Below, in pieces: positions 5,585-7,633 of a stretch of DNA of 7,633 nucleotides (position 1 is its first letter; the number at the start of each line of letters is the position of its first letter). Under the pieces are notes generated by a model. That model worked only from the letters and a program-made list of their open reading frames with translations. It made no database searches and had not been told where the DNA came from. Location: assembly GCA_016210425.1 (NCBI GenBank), contig JACQUE010000004.1, positions 1 to 7,633 of the forward strand. Direction: 5' to 3'. Source of the stretch: Chloroflexota bacterium (lineage in GTDB: Bacteria > Chloroflexota > Dehalococcoidia > JACQUE01). A program made the position numbers and the translations under genes.

Positions 5585-6644
5585 GTTTCGCCTCCTTCGT
5601 GTCCGCCTCCGGCGCTAGCGGCTCGCTCGTGGGGAGAGGTAAGCCCAGGGAGCGTCGATGCTTCTCCAGCAGATACTCCATTCCCACACGCCCGGCTGCC
5701 ACGGCAGGCAGGGCCAGCAGCACTCCCGGTATCCCGAAGAGCTCGCCCCCGGCCAGGACAGCCATAAAGACGATGAGTGGGGGCAGATTGAGGGTACTTC
5801 CATAGACCCGCGGCACCAGAAAACGGTCCTCGAACTGCTGATACAGGATGAGCAGGGCAAGGACTATCAGAGCCTGAGTGGGGGACTCTCTAAGGGAGGC
5901 AACGACGGGTGGTAGAATGGCGATGATTGCGCCAACCACGGGTATTATGTCGGCGAACCCAGCGAGTACAGCGAAGGCGATGGCGTTGGGCGCGCCCACA
6001 GCGAGCAGGATGACGAGTGTGTAGACCGCGATGGAGACTGAAGTTATGACCTGTCCCCGGATGTATCCTCCTACCACCCGGCTCAGCGACTGGAGCACTC
6101 CCACAACCTCCGGCTCTCGCCCGGATGGAACGAATTGGAATATGAAACGCGCCAGCCTTGGTTTGTCGATGAGCAGATAGGCGGTCACTACCACGGTCGT
6201 CAGCGCACCAAAAACAGCGAACAGCACCTGCTGCCCGTAGTTTATCGCCGCGCGTCCCGAGATCACCTTACCCCAGTCGATGTTCCTCGCTTTCTCCTCC
6301 AGGTTTAGGTTAGCGTCAAACTTAGCTAGGAAGTTGTCTAGCTGCCTAGCGTCGCTCGGAAGCTGCTCGCGGATGTTCCCGAACTCGCTAACCAGGGGTG
6401 GTATCATAAGCGTGCCGAGCCCACCTAAGATCGCAACGAAAGCCAGCAGGAGCAGCAGCACGCTCGCCGTGCGTCTGATTCCTCGTTTAACAAGCCACTC
6501 AACGTATGGAAGGAGAGCTGCAAAAAAGATGAGGGCCGTCAGGATTAGGATGAGGATCGGCCAGAGCCGTACGAGGCCCCAGAGCAAAACGGCAACTAAC
6601 CCGATGAAGACGAGCCCTCTAAAGGAGATCTCTAGCTTGATCAA
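5577..6644 (-). CDS. AI-2E family (PerM/YdiK/TqsA-type) membrane protein
   Basis: This is an integral membrane protein of the AI-2E/PerM family. Members have been linked to autoinducer-2 efflux, Na+/H+ exchange or general permease roles, but most are uncharacterised. From TTG 6644 it has 355 residues, as usual. About eight hydrophobic segments are visible: a pair near 10-47, one near 60-85, a hydrophilic stretch (about 86-135), one near 137-159, then a C-terminal bundle. Family motifs are DIIPVVG (232-238) followed by PP (245-246), QQFEDRFLVPRVYG (269-282) and a Gly/Pro-rich final helix region with GIPGVLLALP. The start is uncertain. TTG 6644 has AGGAGG 4 bases upstream, whereas TTG 6689 (15 residues longer) has no Shine-Dalgarno and would start about 10 bases after the predicted transcription start. 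The stop overlaps the zinc-ribbon start. Transported substrate unknown. Confidence 0.92.
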   Translation of the reverse strand: MIKLEISFRGLVFIGLVAVLLWGLVRLWPILILILTALIFFAALLPYVEWLVKRGIRRTASVLLLLLAFVAILGGLGTLMIPPLVSEFGNIREQLPSDARQLDNFLAKFDANLNLEEKARNIDWGKVISGRAAINYGQQVLFAVFGALTTVVVTAYLLIDKPRLARFIFQFVPSGREPEVVGVLQSLSRVVGGYIRGQVITSVSIAVYTLVILLAVGAPNAIAFAVLAGFADIIPVVGAIIAILPPVVASLRESPTQALIVLALLILYQQFEDRFLVPRVYGSTLNLPPLIVFMAVLAGGELFGIPGVLLALPAVAAGRVGMEYLLEKHRRSLGLPLPTSEPLAPEADTKEAKRG

Positions 6645-6648
6645 TTGG

Positions 6649-6654
6649 CCTCCT
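6649..6654 (-). promoter_or_regulatory. Shine-Dalgarno of the AI-2E-family gene
   Basis: On the minus strand this reads AGGAGG, 4 bases before TTG at 6644-6642. The spacing is short but workable. It lies inside the longer possible frame from TTG 6689, which argues for the shorter protein. Confidence 0.6.
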
Positions 6655-6706
6655 GGAGGCGGAGGGTCCTTTTCATAGAGACTAAGCAAGGGCTGAGATT
6701 ACTCGG

Positions 6707-6736
6707 ATTATAGTGGAGGCCGTGCAGCGGTGCAAA
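6707..6736 (-). promoter_or_regulatory. Sigma70-type promoter for the AI-2E/zinc-ribbon pair
   Basis: On the minus strand a perfect TATAAT -10 occupies 6712-6707. Upstream, TTTGCA (6736-6731) is a 4-of-6 match to the -35 at 18-base spacing, and TTGCAC (6735-6730) is a 3-of-6 match at 17. Transcription would start near 6700, giving a leader of about 55 bases to the TTG at 6644. It lies in the 6690-6755 spacer, so this pair can be expressed apart from the methyltransferase gene upstream. Confidence 0.65.
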
Positions 6737-6755
6737 TGGGGCGGCAGCGAGGCAG

Positions 6756-7490
6756 TCAACGGCGCGCTACTGCCAGAAGCGAGAGCCCAACGGGGAAATC
6801 GACATGGGCGAGGAGCGGCGCCTCGAGGGCAAGCAGGCGCTTAAGGATGCTGTTCAGGAAGGCTCCTTCCTCGCGGAGATCATCCCTGCCGGGCGCGAAC
6901 GGCAGAGCCCGCTGGGCAAGCCTGACGGCCGCCGTCACGGGGAACAACAACGTGTTGGCGAAGGTAAGCTTCAGGACGCGAAAGCCCGCGTCCGCCAGCT
7001 TCCGCCGGAGCTCGCGTTTCGTATAGCGGCGCCGGGTGTGAACGAGGGCGTCGTGGCGGGCCGTGAGCCAGGGCAACGCCGGCACCCGCAGGATGAGGTA
7101 GCCGCCGGGCAGCAGCACGCGGTGGAACTCGCGGAGAGCCGCTTCGTCATCCGGGACAGCCTGGTGGTAGATGACATCGAAAGAGGTCAGCAGATGGAAG
7201 CTGCTGTCGGGGAAGGGCAGGGCGCAGACTGTGCCGCGCACCAGGCGGCCCGGCCTTCGCATCTGCGCCCTCGACAGGGCCTCCGGCTCCATGTCCAGGC
7301 CGATGGCCTCTCCATAGCTGCTCAGAAGGGCCAGGTTGCCGCCGGTGCCGCAACCGGCGTCCAGCACGAGCAGAAGTGCTCCCGGCGGGATGTATCTTCG
7401 CAACTGCCGCTCTACGATGGCCCTCATGCCGAGGTACCACCAGTGGCGGTCCTCCAGCTCGTACAGGAGCTGATACTGCTCTTTCTCCAT
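6756..7490 (-). CDS. Class I SAM-dependent methyltransferase
   Basis: This soluble protein of 244 residues has a Rossmann-fold methyltransferase core. Motif I is VLDAGCGTGGNL (42-53), the SAM-binding glycine loop. Motif II is IGLDMEPEAL (63-72), with Asp66 in the usual ribose-contacting position. ALPFPDSSFHLLTSFDVIYH (90-109) and EFHRVLLPGGYLILRVP (121-137) follow as in the Methyltransf_11 family. The N-terminal EDRHWWYLGMR (13-23), with its HWW, and the later HTRRRYTKREL are typical of methyltransferases found in surface-polysaccharide and glycosylation clusters. The ATG lies 6 bases after the stop of the DegT-type aminotransferase gene, with GGGAG in that gene's end as a Shine-Dalgarno, so the two form an operon. 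The acceptor is unknown; a sugar, a lipid-linked intermediate or a small molecule are all possible. Confidence 0.92.
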   Translation of the reverse strand: MEKEQYQLLYELEDRHWWYLGMRAIVERQLRRYIPPGALLLVLDAGCGTGGNLALLSSYGEAIGLDMEPEALSRAQMRRPGRLVRGTVCALPFPDSSFHLLTSFDVIYHQAVPDDEAALREFHRVLLPGGYLILRVPALPWLTARHDALVHTRRRYTKRELRRKLADAGFRVLKLTFANTLLFPVTAAVRLAQRALPFAPGRDDLREEGAFLNSILKRLLALEAPLLAHVDFPVGLSLLAVARR

Positions 7491-7496
7491 GCCCGG

Positions 7497-7633
7497 TCAG
7501 CTCCCAGCGAATTGTCTCACGAAGCGGGCCACGGTTTCCTGGGAAGACGGGGAAAGCCGTGGGTATAGAGGAAGCGAAAGTACCTCTCGCGCAGCCTGCT
7601 CTGCGGTCGGGAAGGACTCAGGGCGATGGCCAA
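7497..7633 (-). CDS. DegT/DnrJ/EryC1/StrS-type aminotransferase, C-terminal fragment
   Basis: The minus strand from the right edge reads an open frame of 44 residues ending at TGA (7499-7497). It includes ESFPTAEQAAREVLSLPLYP followed by RLSPSSQETVARFVRQF. This matches the C-terminal signature of the PLP-dependent DegT/DnrJ/EryC1/StrS family (F-P-x-A-E-x-A-x-x-x-x-L-S-L-P-L-Y-P, then a final helix). Those enzymes aminate nucleotide-activated keto-sugars for surface glycans or secondary metabolites. The active-site lysine and everything upstream lie beyond the window, so substrate and gene name cannot be given. It precedes the methyltransferase gene by 6 bases. Confidence 0.85.
   Translation of the reverse strand, partial: GHRPESFPTAEQAAREVLSLPLYPRLSPSSQETVARFVRQFAGS

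Noticed and set aside
6645..6689. Fifteen-residue N-terminal extension of the AI-2E-family protein (TTG 6689)
   Set aside because: No Shine-Dalgarno precedes it, it begins about 10 bases after the predicted transcription start, and it contains the AGGAGG used by TTG 6644. It is kept only as an alternative.
6804..7568. 254-residue plus-strand open frame opposite the methyltransferase
   Set aside because: The minus-strand frame holds the methyltransferase motifs. The plus-strand product is low-complexity and Arg/Gln/Ala-rich, and the frame crosses into the aminotransferase gene.
1..7633. tRNA, rRNA, CRISPR arrays, insertion sequences and long repeats
   Set aside because: I read the spacers and coding regions for these and saw none. 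The window is almost fully covered by recognisable genes.

Overview
The window is GC-rich bacterial chromosome. It carries the tail of a ribosomal-protein/RNA-polymerase operon, a self-contained ABC exporter pair, and a minus-strand block that runs off the right edge. Start codons are often not ATG: TTG is the best start for rpoA, rpsI, the ABC ATPase and the AI-2E-family gene, and GTG for the zinc-ribbon gene. The order rpsD-rpoA-rplQ-truA-rplM-rpsI and the character of the proteins would suit a deep-branching Gram-positive-like lineage such as Chloroflexota. That placement is an inference and was not tested.

Plus strand, 1-3219: the last three codons and stop of rpsD (S4), then rpoA (RNA polymerase alpha), rplQ (L17), truA (tRNA pseudouridine synthase), rplM (L13) and rpsI (S9). 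Spacers are short and a strong intrinsic terminator (14-bp stem) follows rpsI. The two longest spacers, before rpoA and before rplQ, hold small inverted repeats that could mask the Shine-Dalgarno sequences. From the third gene on, spacing is very tight.

Plus strand, 3235-5319: a consensus-like sigma70-type promoter (TTGACA, 17 bp, TATTCT) sits 15 bp past the terminator. It drives a two-gene ABC-2 system, an ATPase and a six-helix permease. The substrate cannot be read from the sequence.

Minus strand, 7633-5333: in transcription order, the C-terminus of a DegT/DnrJ/EryC1-type sugar aminotransferase, a class I SAM-dependent methyltransferase, a promoter with a perfect TATAAT, an AI-2E (PerM/YdiK-type) membrane protein, and an 83-residue protein with seven Cys and one well-placed His. 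The last two genes overlap by 8 bp. The aminotransferase and methyltransferase suggest that a surface-glycan or sugar-modification locus continues beyond the right edge.

Most of the window is conserved housekeeping sequence. The least explained element is the translationally coupled membrane protein and two-site zinc-ribbon pair. No RNA genes, mobile elements, CRISPR arrays or long repeats were seen, and no gene-free stretch exceeds about 70 bases.
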